DNA of 50,965 nt from Pedobacter sp. ASV17 (GTDB lineage Bacteria > Bacteroidota > Bacteroidia > Sphingobacteriales > Sphingobacteriaceae), in contig NZ_JAELTX010000021.1 in the NCBI RefSeq assembly GCF_016429065.1, positions 1-50,965 on the forward strand, read 5' to 3'. Within the stretch, counting starts at the first letter, position 1; every line of letters begins with the position of its first letter. This document shows positions 1 to 9,284 of this stretch, piece after piece. The position numbers and the translations under genes were made by a program. The notes beneath the pieces are model-generated. The model worked only from the letters and a program-made list of their open reading frames with translations, did no database searches and was not told where the DNA came from.

Positions 1-2945
1 GCAAAAGCCAAGCCCGAGCCACCAACCGTGAAGGTCAAGGTTGGATCTACGTTGCCATAGGTTTTAGATTGACCCGCATTGGCTGTTACCGTAACCGAAC
101 GTTGGTTAATGGCAAATGTTACACCAGGGGTAAAAGTAAGGTTATAGTTACCGCTTAATGCAAGGGTGCCCTGTGTAACGGCATAATTAGCCACGTTTTC
201 GCCTGCTGCGCGGCTTAAGCTTCCGCTAAAGGTATCAGCAAAAGCCAAACCTGATCCACCAACGGTGTAGGTCAAGGTTGGATCTACGTTACCATAGGTT
301 TTAGATTGACCCGCATTGGCTGTTACTGTAACCGATCTTTTATTAATGGCAAAAGTTACGCCAGGGGTAAAGGTTACATTGTAGTTGCCACTAGCCGCAA
401 GTGTACCCTGTGTAATGGCATAGTTGGCTATGTTTTCACCTGCTGCACGGCTTAAGCTTCCGCTAAAGGTATCAGCAAAAGCCAAACCTGATCCACCAAC
501 GGTATAGGTTAAGGTTGGATCTACGTTACCATAGGTTTTTGACTGACCCGCATTGGCTGTTACCGTAACCGAACGTTGACCAATGGCAAAGGTTACGCCA
601 GGGGCAAAAGTAAGGTTATAGTTACCGCTGGCTGCAAGTGTTCCCTGAGTAATGGCATAGTTGGCTACGTTTTCGCCTGCTGCACGGCTTAAGCTTCCGC
701 TAAAGGTATCAGCAAAAGCCAAGCCCGAGCCACCAACCGTGAAGGTCAAGGTTGGATCTACGTTGCCATAGGTTTTAGATTGACCCGCATTGGCTGTTAC
801 CGTAACCGAACGTTGGTTAATGGCAAATGTTACACCAGAGGTAAAAGTAAGGTTATAGTTACCGTTAAGGGCAAGCGTTCCTTGAACAACGGCATAGTTA
901 GCTACGTTTTCTCCTGCTGCACGGCTTAAGCTGCCGCTAAAGGTGTCTGCAAAAGCCAAACCTGATCCACCAACGGTGTAGGTTAAGATTGGATCAACGT
1001 TACCATAGGTTTTAGATTGACCGGTATTGGCTGTTACCGTAACCGATCTTTGGTTAATGGCAAAAGTCACACCTGTGGTAAAGGTTACATTGTAGTTGCC
1101 ATTAAGGGCAAGTGTACCTTGTGTAATGGCATAGTTGGCTACGTTTTCGCCTGCTGCACGGCTTAAGCTGCCGCTAAAGGTATCGGCAAAGGCTAAACTT
1201 CCAGCAGTAACGCTAAAGGTCAATGTTGGGTTAACGTTGCCGTAAGTTTTAGATTGACCAGTATTGGCCGTTACCGTAACCGCTCTTTGGTTAATGGCAA
1301 AAGTTACACCTGGTGTAAAAGTAATGTTGTAGTTGCTGTTGGCTGCAAGTGTACCTTGAACAACAGCATAGTTGGCTACGTTTTCGCCTGCTGCTCGGCT
1401 TAAGCTGCCGCTAAAAGTATCTGAAAACGCAAGACCCGATCCGCCAACGGTATAGGTCAAGGTTGGATCAACGTTGCCATAGGTTTTAGATTGTCCAGCA
1501 TTGGCTGTTACCGTAACCGATCTTTGGTTAATGGCAAAGGTTACACCTGTGGTAAAAGTAACGTTGTAGTTACCGCTTAATGCAAGGGTGCCCTGTGTAA
1601 TGGCATAGTTGGCTACGTTTTCGCCTGCTGCACGGCTTAAGCTGCCGCTAAAAGTATCTGAAAACGCAAGACCCGATCCGCCAACGGTGTAGGTTAAGGT
1701 TGGATCTACGTTGCCATAGGTTTTAGACTGACTGGTATTGGCTGTTACCGTAACCGAACGTTGGTTAATGGCAAAGGTTACACCTGTGGTAAAAGTAAGG
1801 TTATAGTTACCGCTCAATGCAAGGGTGCCCTGTGTAACGGCATAGTTGTTCACATTTTCTCCTGCAGCACGGCTTAAGCTTCCACTAAAGGTGTCGGCAA
1901 AAGCCAAACCTGATCCACCAACGGTGTAGGTCAAGGTTGGATCAACGTTACCATAGGTTTTAGATTGACCGGTATTGGCTGTTACCGTAACCGATCTTTG
2001 GTTAATGGCAAAAGTCACACCTGTGGTAAAGGTTACATTGTAGTTGCCATTAAGGGCAAGTGTACCCTGTGTAATGGCATAGTTGGCTACGTTTTCGCCT
2101 GCTGCACGGCTTAAGCTTCCGCTAAAGGTATCGGCAAAGGCTAAACTTCCAGCAGTAACGCTAAAGGTCAATGTTGGGTTAACGTTGCCGTAAGTTTTAG
2201 ATTGACCAGTATTGGCCGTTACCGTAACCGCTCTTTGGTTAATCGCAAAAGTTACACCAGGAGTGAAGGTTACATTGTAGTTGCCATTAAGGGCAAGTGT
2301 ACCCTGTGTAATGGCATAGTTGGCTACGTTTTCGCCTGCTGCACGGCTTAAGCTGCCGCTAAAAGTATCTGAAAACGCAAGACCCGATCCGCCAACGGTG
2401 TAGGTTAAGGTTGGATCTACGTTGCCATAGGTTTTAGACTGACCTGCATTGGCTGTAACCGTAACCGAACGTTGGTTAATTGCAAAAGTTACTCCAGGGG
2501 TAAAAGTAAGGTTATAGTTAGGGCTGGCTGCAAGGGTTCCTTGTGTAATGGCATAATTAGCCACGTTTTCGCCTGCTGCACGGCCCAAGCTTCCGCTAAA
2601 GGTATCGGCAAAAGCCAAACCCGATCCGCCAACGGTATAGGTTAAGGTTGGATCAACGTTGCCATAGGTTTTAGATTGTCCAGCATTGGCCGTAACGGTT
2701 ACCGGTCTCTGGTTAATGGTAAAGATTGTACCGGGTGTAAAAGTAAGCGAGTAGTTACCACCAGCCGAAAGTGTTCCTTGCGTGATGGCGTAGTTACCTG
2801 CGTTTTCGCCTGCTGCACGGCTTAAGCTGCCGCTAAACGTATCCGTAGAGTACAAGCCCGCCCCACCTACTGTATAATTTAGAACAGGATTAACGTTACC
2901 ATAGGTTTTAGACTGACCTGCATTGGCTGTTACCGTAATCGGTCT
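1..2945 (-). repeat. Tandem MBG-coding repeats, exact 237-bp period
   Basis: The anchor acgttttcgcctgctgc (or a one- to three-base variant) recurs with its first gttttc G at 195, 432, 669, 906, 1143, 1380, 1617, 1854, 2091, 2328, 2565 and 2802. Every step is exactly 237 bp, or 79 codons. No unit changes the frame. Unit identity is very high at DNA level. The array continues past the left edge, so the copy number of twelve is a minimum. The last units toward 2945, which encode the N-terminal-most repeats, are the most divergent. Confidence 0.97.
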
Positions 2946-4847
2946 TTGGCTAATGGTTAATGCGGCCGCATTACCGGCATCCTGCACAAAGCTATAGTTG
3001 GTGGCTGTTAAACCGGTACCATCAATAGCATATGTAGCCACCGAACTACCTGCGGTAGCCGTTGTGGTAAAACTCAATGTACCTATTGTGGCGCTAGCGA
3101 TGGTTTCTGAATTTACAAAACCAGAAACCGTTCCTGTAAGTACTGGAACAGCTGCACCATAAATCTTCGACTTTGCATCTGAAGTATACGTTAATATTGC
3201 TTTGTCAACCGAACTAGTTGGTATGGTTATTACTGGACTATTGGCACCGGTGCTGGTTAAGGTTACACTACCAGTGATAGAAGCATTTGCCGGAGCGGTT
3301 GCTTTTAACCTTACGTAAACCGTACCCGATACGCTACCCGAGCTACCAATGGTAACATTCGGACCGTAGGTGATATCATCGGCACTCACTTCAAAATTAG
3401 CTGTTGAAGATGGAGTAGCAGTAATACCTGCTGATAAACCTGTACCAGAAACGGTTACACTGGTTGAAGCTGAAGTAACACCATAAGAGGTGGTTAATTC
3501 GGCAGGGAATGTACTGGCAGCAGTAATGGTTGATGAAGCGGTAGTAAATGTCCGTTCCAAACCATAACTTGGTCCGCCACCGTTAATGGCATATGCCCTT
3601 ACATAATATTGTGTATTAGAGGCCAATCCACTAACTGTTGCCGAGTAGGTACCCGTACCAGAACCATTCGGAACTTTGGTATTGGCTACCGTTGGGTTGG
3701 TGGTTAATGAATAAACAATACCACGTTCTGTAACTGCTGAACTACCTGCCGCCGTTACATTACCACCCAGCACTGCTGAGGTTGTACTGATACTGGTTGC
3801 CGCATCAGTAGTTACTGTAGCTAATGAAAGCGTGGTGAAAGAGCCCTGTAAACCATTGGTTGTACCTACACCGTTTACCCCTTTGGCACGGTAATAATAA
3901 GTGGTACCTGGTGTAAGGCTAGTTAAACTTCCAGTAACTGCAGTACTTCCTGTACCTGCAGCGATGGTATTAGGAGTTGCATTTACAGATGAACCATAAG
4001 CATTGGTTGGTCCCCAATCAAAGGTTGCAGTCGTAGTAGAACTGTTATCTTTAATTACGCCCGACAATGCAGCAGAAGTATATGATGGCGTATTACCGCC
4101 CGTAGTAACCGTTGGCGCTGAGCCAGATGTTTCAAATAAACGGAAATTATCAATCGCAAGCTCCTGAACGGCACTGCCATTGCTAGAAAAGTTAGCGCGG
4201 ATATTCAAAACTGTTCCGGTACCTACGATATTAGCACTATATTCGGCAAAAGTATAAGTTAAGCTGGCGCCGTCGCCCTGCAAATCGCCAGTGGTTTCTA
4301 ACTGAAGTGTATTGGCCGATCCGGTGTCGGTTGGTCCAAGATTTGCATAAAAGGCAATTGCCTTTACCCAGGCACCGCCATCAATTTGGTATTCGAATGT
4401 CAAAAAATCTGCCCCAGTAGGATGGCCGGGACCCTGCCACGAACCAAGTGGGTTAGCTGCAAAAAGCCCTTTAAATGATAAACCGGTTTTTCCTGCAATA
4501 TTAATATTGTTCCAGGTTACCTGTTGAATTGGGCTTATCGAATTATTGACACAGGTACTTCCTCTGTCAATATCTTCGGCAGCAAAAATTTTCAGTCCTT
4601 CGTTTCCTGAGTACTGCCCACTTTGCGTATTCAGCTGATATGGAGGTCCGGCAACTGTTGCACGAGTAAAATACGAAGTCCACGGAGGACCACCACAAGT
4701 GAATTCTGGAATAGAGGTTGTTCTAACACCGGAGCTCGGTGCCCCAGTGTCCTCAAAGGTATCGCTCCAAAACTGCGTTTGAGCATTTACCTGAAGGCAA
4801 ATGCAACAGAGGAGCAATGTAAAAATTAGCGTAGAGGTTTTCTTCAT
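1..4847 (-). CDS. Giant secreted MBG-repeat protein, 5' part (3' end outside window)
   Basis: This minus-strand reading frame starts at ATG 4847 and stays open to the left edge (1615 codons, no stop). It begins with a signal peptide (MKKTSTLIFTLLLCCICLQ, then VNAQ). Residues about 25-240 form a beta-sandwich-like domain ending in AIDNFRLFE. Two fibronectin-III-like modules follow (about 245-335 and 335-435, with TPGTTYYYRAKG and ASNTQYYVRAYA). Next come a domain at about 435-535, a divergent MBG-like unit (KSKIYGAAVPVLTG), and from about residue 635 tandem MBG units of 79 residues (consensus VTVTANAGQSKTYGNVDP). Proteins of this build are usually large surface proteins of Bacteroidota that carry a T9SS or gliding-type C-terminal domain. 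That end is not visible, so surface anchoring and adhesion are inference. It is separated from its neighbour by about 700 bp and is probably transcribed alone. Confidence 0.9.
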   Translation of the reverse strand, partial: MKKTSTLIFTLLLCCICLQVNAQTQFWSDTFEDTGAPSSGVRTTSIPEFTCGGPPWTSYFTRATVAGPPYQLNTQSGQYSGNEGLKIFAAEDIDRGSTCVNNSISPIQQVTWNNINIAGKTGLSFKGLFAANPLGSWQGPGHPTGADFLTFEYQIDGGAWVKAIAFYANLGPTDTGSANTLQLETTGDLQGDGASLTYTFAEYSANIVGTGTVLNIRANFSSNGSAVQELAIDNFRLFETSGSAPTVTTGGNTPSYTSAALSGVIKDNSSTTTATFDWGPTNAYGSSVNATPNTIAAGTGSTAVTGSLTSLTPGTTYYYRAKGVNGVGTTNGLQGSFTTLSLATVTTDAATSISTTSAVLGGNVTAAGSSAVTERGIVYSLTTNPTVANTKVPNGSGTGTYSATVSGLASNTQYYVRAYAINGGGPSYGLERTFTTASSTITAASTFPAELTTSYGVTSASTSVTVSGTGLSAGITATPSSTANFEVSADDITYGPNVTIGSSGSVSGTVYVRLKATAPANASITGSVTLTSTGANSPVITIPTSSVDKAILTYTSDAKSKIYGAAVPVLTGTVSGFVNSETIASATIGTLSFTTTATAGSSVATYAIDGTGLTATNYSFVQDAGNAAALTISQRPITVTANAGQSKTYGNVNPVLNYTVGGAGLYSTDTFSGSLSRAAGENAGNYAITQGTLSAGGNYSLTFTPGTIFTINQRPVTVTANAGQSKTYGNVDPTLTYTVGGSGLAFADTFSGSLGRAAGENVANYAITQGTLAASPNYNLTFTPGVTFAINQRSVTVTANAGQSKTYGNVDPTLTYTVGGSGLAFSDTFSGSLSRAAGENVANYAITQGTLALNGNYNVTFTPGVTFAINQRAVTVTANTGQSKTYGNVNPTLTFSVTAGSLAFADTFSGSLSRAAGENVANYAITQGTLALNGNYNVTFTTGVTFAINQRSVTVTANTGQSKTYGNVDPTLTYTVGGSGLAFADTFSGSLSRAAGENVNNYAVTQGTLALSGNYNLTFTTGVTFAINQRSVTVTANTSQSKTYGNVDPTLTYTVGGSGLAFSDTFSGSLSRAAGENVANYAITQGTLALSGNYNVTFTTGVTFAINQRSVTVTANAGQSKTYGNVDPTLTYTVGGSGLAFSDTFSGSLSRAAGENVANYAVVQGTLAANSNYNITFTPGVTFAINQRAVTVTANTGQSKTYGNVNPTLTFSVTAGSLAFADTFSGSLSRAAGENVANYAITQGTLALNGNYNVTFTTGVTFAINQRSVTVTANTGQSKTYGNVDPILTYTVGGSGLAFADTFSGSLSRAAGENVANYAVVQGTLALNGNYNLTFTSGVTFAINQRSVTVTANAGQSKTYGNVDPTLTFTVGGSGLAFADTFSGSLSRAAGENVANYAITQGTLAASGNYNLTFAPGVTFAIGQRSVTVTANAGQSKTYGNVDPTLTYTVGGSGLAFADTFSGSLSRAAGENIANYAITQGTLAASGNYNVTFTPGVTFAINKRSVTVTANAGQSKTYGNVDPTLTYTVGGSGLAFADTFSGSLSRAAGENVANYAVTQGTLALSGNYNLTFTPGVTFAINQRSVTVTANAGQSKTYGNVDPTLTFTVGGSGLAF

Positions 4848-5548
4848 AAATTATTGGAGTATAGTTTTTTACAACTTATAGTTTTAAATCAATTGTCGGT
4901 AGCAATTATTTTGCAGACAAATGCACGTTACACTTAGCAGTGTACAGTTTTGATTTTTAAAGAATCAATCCACATCGACTAACAAAAAGGACCTGCTAAA
5001 CGAATAAAAACAGGGCTTTAAAGAGCACTCTTAAAGCCTATATAAACTGACGTCGGTGATCGTTTACCTAGGGCTCAAAAAGAAATGAAATTTGATCAAA
5101 TAAAGTTTGTCGCTTTAACGAAGCTCGGAGAGATTTTTCTTGTTGAAGCACAGATGCTTCTGAGCGGTTTGCCATGGTTTGTTTGGGAGCGTTATAAATT
5201 GTTAATAATTCTTCAAACGTAAAAATGAGAGTTTACAATCAAAATCCAAACATTTTTTTCGGAAATTGTGAAAATTTAACCTCAAATTGTTGATTTTTTT
5301 ATCCACCAACCACTTCATCCCTAAAAAGTTATAAACATTAAAACATTATAAATCAAACAAATAGAATCAGATTTATAAGCCATATTTTTCTAATTGGCAA
5401 TTTTACACCAACAACAATAAAAACGATCAAAAGCCGCTGAACTCAGGCTACTACCAAAATCATTTCATTGATTTACAGACAAGCATGAAAGAACAAATCT
5501 AACCTTCATGCTTTTAATGACTTTAGGCTATTAAACAATTTTAGCCAT
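4848..5548. other. Intergenic region without a recognisable gene
   Basis: This 700-bp AT-rich stretch separates the MBG gene from the long cluster to its right and should hold the MBG promoter on the minus strand. I found no convincing TTG/TAnnTTTG pair. Two dyads are visible. One at about 5017-5041 pairs ggctttaaagag with ctcttaaagcc and, read on the minus strand, is followed by CTGTTTTTATT, so it could be a weak second terminator. The other pairs aagcatgaaag (5481) with cttcatgctt (about 5503-5512). No small coding sequence is supported. Confidence 0.5.
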
Positions 5549-5576
5549 AAAAAAACTCCCGGTTTCGTACCGAGAG
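5549..5576 (-). terminator. Intrinsic terminator at the end of the FAS1/TonB cluster
   Basis: Read on the minus strand, CTCTCGGT pairs with ACCGGGAG (one G-U pair) around the loop ACGAA, and the stem is followed at once by seven T residues (plus-strand 5549-5555). It lies about 40 bp after the stop of the small gene at 5617 and probably ends the whole minus-strand transcript arriving from 20517-21107. Confidence 0.85.
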
Positions 5577-5616
5577 CTTATATATGATGACTCACCATCA
5601 AGTTTAATTCGACAAA

Positions 5617-5937
5617 CTACTTTCGCTCGCTCCTATTCTTCTTCATCATGGCCAGCTTACGTTTTCTACTTCGTTGTTCACTAGCCACCTTAATCCTAAT
5701 CCTGGTTTGCATTTCATTATAAGAAGTGGCACTGAGCATCGCGAGGTTCGACAAGTTTACGGCCTGATCATAAGCTATTTTAAGTTCTTCCAGCATGACC
5801 TTCCAAGCATCTTCGCCTATTATTCCCGCAAGTTCATTCAAACTTTCAATCAACTTCCTGTGTACATGTCTGTCTATTCCTACTGCCACTGTTTCTTTAT
5901 TTAATTCTAACTTGATCGTCGATTTCAAGCGGGACAC
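5617..5937 (-). CDS. Small conserved protein of unknown function (paralogue of 21297-21554)
   Basis: A 106-residue, basic, mostly helical protein without signal peptide or membrane segment. I do not recognise the family. The core (VGIDRHVHRKLIESL, later AYDQA, then a C-terminal run rich in R and K) matches the product at 21297-21554 (IGIDRQLHRKLLTLL, AYYDA, same basic tail). This supports it as a real gene and not a chance frame. It begins 47 bp after the second TonB receptor gene and precedes a strong terminator, so it is probably the last gene of that operon. The basic tail could bind nucleic acid, but that is a guess. Confidence 0.75.
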   Translation of the reverse strand: MSRLKSTIKLELNKETVAVGIDRHVHRKLIESLNELAGIIGEDAWKVMLEELKIAYDQAVNLSNLAMLSATSYNEMQTRIRIKVASEQRSRKRKLAMMKKNRSERK

Positions 5938-5984
5938 CGAGTTACCGGCATCCCTTACTTGATCGCCATTTAAAATTCCTACAA

Positions 5985-8900
5985 TTAAAAGGTATATCTT
6001 AATCCGAATTGCATTTGTGCTCTTGATGCAAAATAATCTATACTATAAGGCTTGCCAGGATTGTTGAACGTAAATACTGGATAGTTACCTGCATTTTGCT
6101 GTGGTGGGAAAAGCACTGGCGTTAGCCCCACACTGCTGGTTGAGTTAAAGGTATTGGGCGAGAAATACTGGATTCCCCAATCCTTATTGATAAAGTTAGT
6201 TAAGTTGGTCACATCAACCGTGAGGCTAACTGATTGTGCTTTATTTTTGCTTACAAATAATTCATGGGCAATATGCAGATCGGCCTGAATGTTCCAAGGG
6301 GTGCGACCTTGGTTACGCTCTGTAAATTGGCCTCTTCTACTGCTTAGGTATTGGTTTCCATCAATAAATTGGTTAAAGGCGGCGGCTTGTTGAGCGGCAG
6401 TTTGTCCTGCAACATCCTTAAAGTAGCGTACAGCTTCATCCCTGGTTGGAATATACGCCAATGAAACCTGCTGTGGCAGGCCTTGGATACTATTATTCAC
6501 GATACCATAACTAAATGGGCTTCCCGACTGTGCGCTGAAAAATAGATTGAAGCTGGTCCTTCCTGCGTTTTTCCATTCGTGACTGTAACCTAGGGTGGTC
6601 ACAATCCTGTGCCTTACATCAAAATTGCTATAAGCTAAACCTGGGTTGTTAGGCACCAGTGCCTGGTTTAACTGCCAGTTGCTTTCCATGGAGTTACGTA
6701 CACCGTTGCTCAAATCTTTAGATTGTCCGTAAGTATAAGAGGTACTTAAGTTCAATTTTTTGAAGAAGTTTTTGGCCACTGTACCCGTAATGCTGTAACG
6801 ATAGCCTTGGCTGGTATTGCTCAACAGGTAAATATTCGAGAAACGGTTATCTACCGAACCGCTGTAAACAGGTTGCTGTCTGTTTTTATCGTAGCCATAA
6901 TACAACGGATTATCCTGCGTGTTTAACTGCTGGAAAAGTACATCTTTAATGTTTTTGGTATACATTCCTTCAATGGTAAAACGCCATTCGTTAGCAGCTT
7001 CATAGTCGATACCCAAACTGGTACGCAATACCTGTGGCATTACAAAACCGTTGTCAACAAGGTCAATTTGTGTACGCCCACTATTGGGATCATTAATCAC
7101 TGCGCCATTCTGCTCAATGAAATTTCCAATGCCATTTTGGCTTGGCTTAATGGCATCGCTACCTGGCACAAAAGGTTTTTGATCGGCACGTTGGTCAAAA
7201 GCCCCATAGCTATTGCCCGTATTGTAATAGGCATAAGCTAACCATGCAAATGGAATACGGCCTGTAAATAGACCAACCCCACCCCTAAAAATCAATTTCT
7301 GATCACCAAGGGCATCATACCTAAAGCCTACACGCGGCGACAACTGTACTTTATTCAGAAACTTGTTTTCAATGCGGCTTAATGGAGTGTAGGTATAAGT
7401 TGAACCAAAATAGCCATCGGCCTGTATACTGCGCAACTTTTCACTCAAGGTTGGCATGTTTGGCAAATGAGCCATATCCGCCCTTAAACCTGGGGTAATT
7501 CTTAATTTATCGCTCACCCTAATCTCATCCTGCACATATAAGCTGTACATGTTCACGTTGAAATCCGCAGCGGGATGGCTCAAGATATAATCGCGGGTAT
7601 TGTTGGTGTAGTTATAACTTCCCCTTACACGATAAGGGTTGTTGGCAATGAAATCTTCAATATTGAGATAATCTACACGGCCATTCCAAGCATTTACAAA
7701 ACCATAGCCAATGTTGTAAAGCTCGTTATGGGTACCCACTAAAAACTTGTGTCGTCCCTTAACCCAATTTAAATTGGCAGTAAGCTCCCAAGTTTTTTGC
7801 TTCATGTTAAAGATGCTGGCTTCCCTATCCGTTCCCAAATAAATGGTACTGCCTGGAGTACGCCCCATAATTTGTACTTGTGGCAGGCTCGGGTCACTTA
7901 AAGGATTACGACTATCGCTTACTTGCGTGTAGCCCACTACGATATTTCCAGAAAGTTCATTGTTGAAACGGCTTTTCAGCTCGGCAACAGTACTGCTCTG
8001 GTTGTTCTTTTGCTCAAAGGCCATACTGCTGAAACGGAAATCTTGCTGGTCGCGATCCATGTGCGTGGCCTTGCTGAAGATGGTATTGTTACGTACCGCC
8101 AATTGGTGTTTATCGTTAATGTTCCAATCTACCCTGTTGAAGAATTTTTGCGACTTGCTCCAGTTGGTATAAACACCCGCAGTACCCACATCAAAAATAC
8201 TCCCGTAACGGCTTTTGGCGATATTGGCAATGCTTTGTGCATCGGCCGTGCTCAGGATGTGGCTCGTTTCGGCAGTGCCCACCATGAGTTGGGTTGGGTC
8301 TTGTCGGTGGGTAATTTCCTCATTGCTAAAAAAGAACAGTTTATTTTTGATGATAGGGAAACCGATACGGAAACCCGCTTGATAGTCCTGGAAATCGCTG
8401 TTCATCTTCCCCAGACTGCCTACCCTATCCTTTCCAGTAATGGCGGCATTACGACCATAGCCATAAACGGAACCGCTTACCTTATTGGTACCACTACGGG
8501 TTACGGCATTAACGGAACCTCCCGTAAAGTTACCGATCTTTACATCAAAGGGCGCTAGGTACACCTGCATATCCTCAATGGCATCCAAGGATAGAGGATT
8601 GGTTCTGGTACTGCTACCCGCCATACCCGAAGTACCTGTTTGTCCACCCAATGACGGGCTAAATCCAATGGCATCGTTGTTAATGGCACCGTCAATAGTG
8701 ACGTTGTTGTAACGAAAGTTGGTACCACCAAAGCTGTTATCACGGCTGCCTTGTGGAGTTAAGCGGGTAATGTCGGTAATACTTCTGTTCAAAGTCGGCA
8801 TGTTCTTCACCTGATCGGCACTGATATTTTTACCTGCGCCATAGGTATTGGCTTTTTGGCCAGAAACGGCTTTTCCCGCAATGGTTACAGTACTCAATTG

Positions 8901-9275
8901 CTGTGCATTGTCCTGCAGAATGAAATTTAGCTGTTGCGCGCCACCTAGTCTAATGGTAATGTCGTCACGCACTTCACTTTTCATCCCCGTTAGGGAAACC
9001 GTAAGGTGGTAAGGGCCACCTATCCTTAGGTTGTTAAGAAAATAACGCCCATCGGCATCGGCCGCCACGGCATATTTGGTACCCGAAGGCGTGTGTATGG
9101 CCACAATGGTTGATCCAGGCAAGGGCTGTTGCTGTGCATCTTTCACCTGCCCTGTTAAAGCACCACTGGTTTCCTGCGCATATAGGCTTGTCGAAAGGAA
9201 CACCATTGCCCAAAAGGCCATAAGCATCCCTAACCAACGATATGAATTGTTGATTGTCTTCATCTTTTTGTTCAA
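5985..9275 (-). CDS. TonB-dependent receptor, Oar-like, with carboxypeptidase-regulatory domain
   Basis: An outer-membrane TonB-dependent transporter of 1096 residues. The signal peptide ends at SLYAQ (about residue 34). Residues about 38-110 form a carboxypeptidase-D regulatory-like fold (TGQVKDAQQQPLPGST). A plug domain follows (YNNVTIDGAINNDAIGFS, then DAIEDMQVYLAPFDVKIG) and then a long beta-barrel ending in the aromatic residue of GLRYTF. The plug lacks the SusC-type signature, and the overall build fits the Oar-like group. There is no STN domain, unlike the receptor at 15701. It lies 9 bp downstream of a FAS1 lipoprotein gene, so it is in the same transcription unit. The substrate is unknown. 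Start could also be the Met at residue 5. Confidence 0.93.
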   Translation of the reverse strand: MNKKMKTINNSYRWLGMLMAFWAMVFLSTSLYAQETSGALTGQVKDAQQQPLPGSTIVAIHTPSGTKYAVAADADGRYFLNNLRIGGPYHLTVSLTGMKSEVRDDITIRLGGAQQLNFILQDNAQQLSTVTIAGKAVSGQKANTYGAGKNISADQVKNMPTLNRSITDITRLTPQGSRDNSFGGTNFRYNNVTIDGAINNDAIGFSPSLGGQTGTSGMAGSSTRTNPLSLDAIEDMQVYLAPFDVKIGNFTGGSVNAVTRSGTNKVSGSVYGYGRNAAITGKDRVGSLGKMNSDFQDYQAGFRIGFPIIKNKLFFFSNEEITHRQDPTQLMVGTAETSHILSTADAQSIANIAKSRYGSIFDVGTAGVYTNWSKSQKFFNRVDWNINDKHQLAVRNNTIFSKATHMDRDQQDFRFSSMAFEQKNNQSSTVAELKSRFNNELSGNIVVGYTQVSDSRNPLSDPSLPQVQIMGRTPGSTIYLGTDREASIFNMKQKTWELTANLNWVKGRHKFLVGTHNELYNIGYGFVNAWNGRVDYLNIEDFIANNPYRVRGSYNYTNNTRDYILSHPAADFNVNMYSLYVQDEIRVSDKLRITPGLRADMAHLPNMPTLSEKLRSIQADGYFGSTYTYTPLSRIENKFLNKVQLSPRVGFRYDALGDQKLIFRGGVGLFTGRIPFAWLAYAYYNTGNSYGAFDQRADQKPFVPGSDAIKPSQNGIGNFIEQNGAVINDPNSGRTQIDLVDNGFVMPQVLRTSLGIDYEAANEWRFTIEGMYTKNIKDVLFQQLNTQDNPLYYGYDKNRQQPVYSGSVDNRFSNIYLLSNTSQGYRYSITGTVAKNFFKKLNLSTSYTYGQSKDLSNGVRNSMESNWQLNQALVPNNPGLAYSNFDVRHRIVTTLGYSHEWKNAGRTSFNLFFSAQSGSPFSYGIVNNSIQGLPQQVSLAYIPTRDEAVRYFKDVAGQTAAQQAAAFNQFIDGNQYLSSRRGQFTERNQGRTPWNIQADLHIAHELFVSKNKAQSVSLTVDVTNLTNFINKDWGIQYFSPNTFNSTSSVGLTPVLFPPQQNAGNYPVFTFNNPGKPYSIDYFASRAQMQFGLRYTF

Positions 9276-9284
9276 TATTTTAGA

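Noticed and set aside
1..2945. The regular repeats as a CRISPR array or non-coding satellite.
   Set aside because: The 237-bp units are contiguous, have no unique spacers and read through in one frame as MBG domains.
4623..4829. A 68-codon plus-strand frame near the start of the MBG gene.
   Set aside because: It is antisense to the signal peptide and first domain of the MBG protein.
7923..8558. A 211-codon plus-strand reading frame.
   Set aside because: It lies fully antisense to the Oar-like receptor, has no recognisable domain, and its composition mirrors the real gene.
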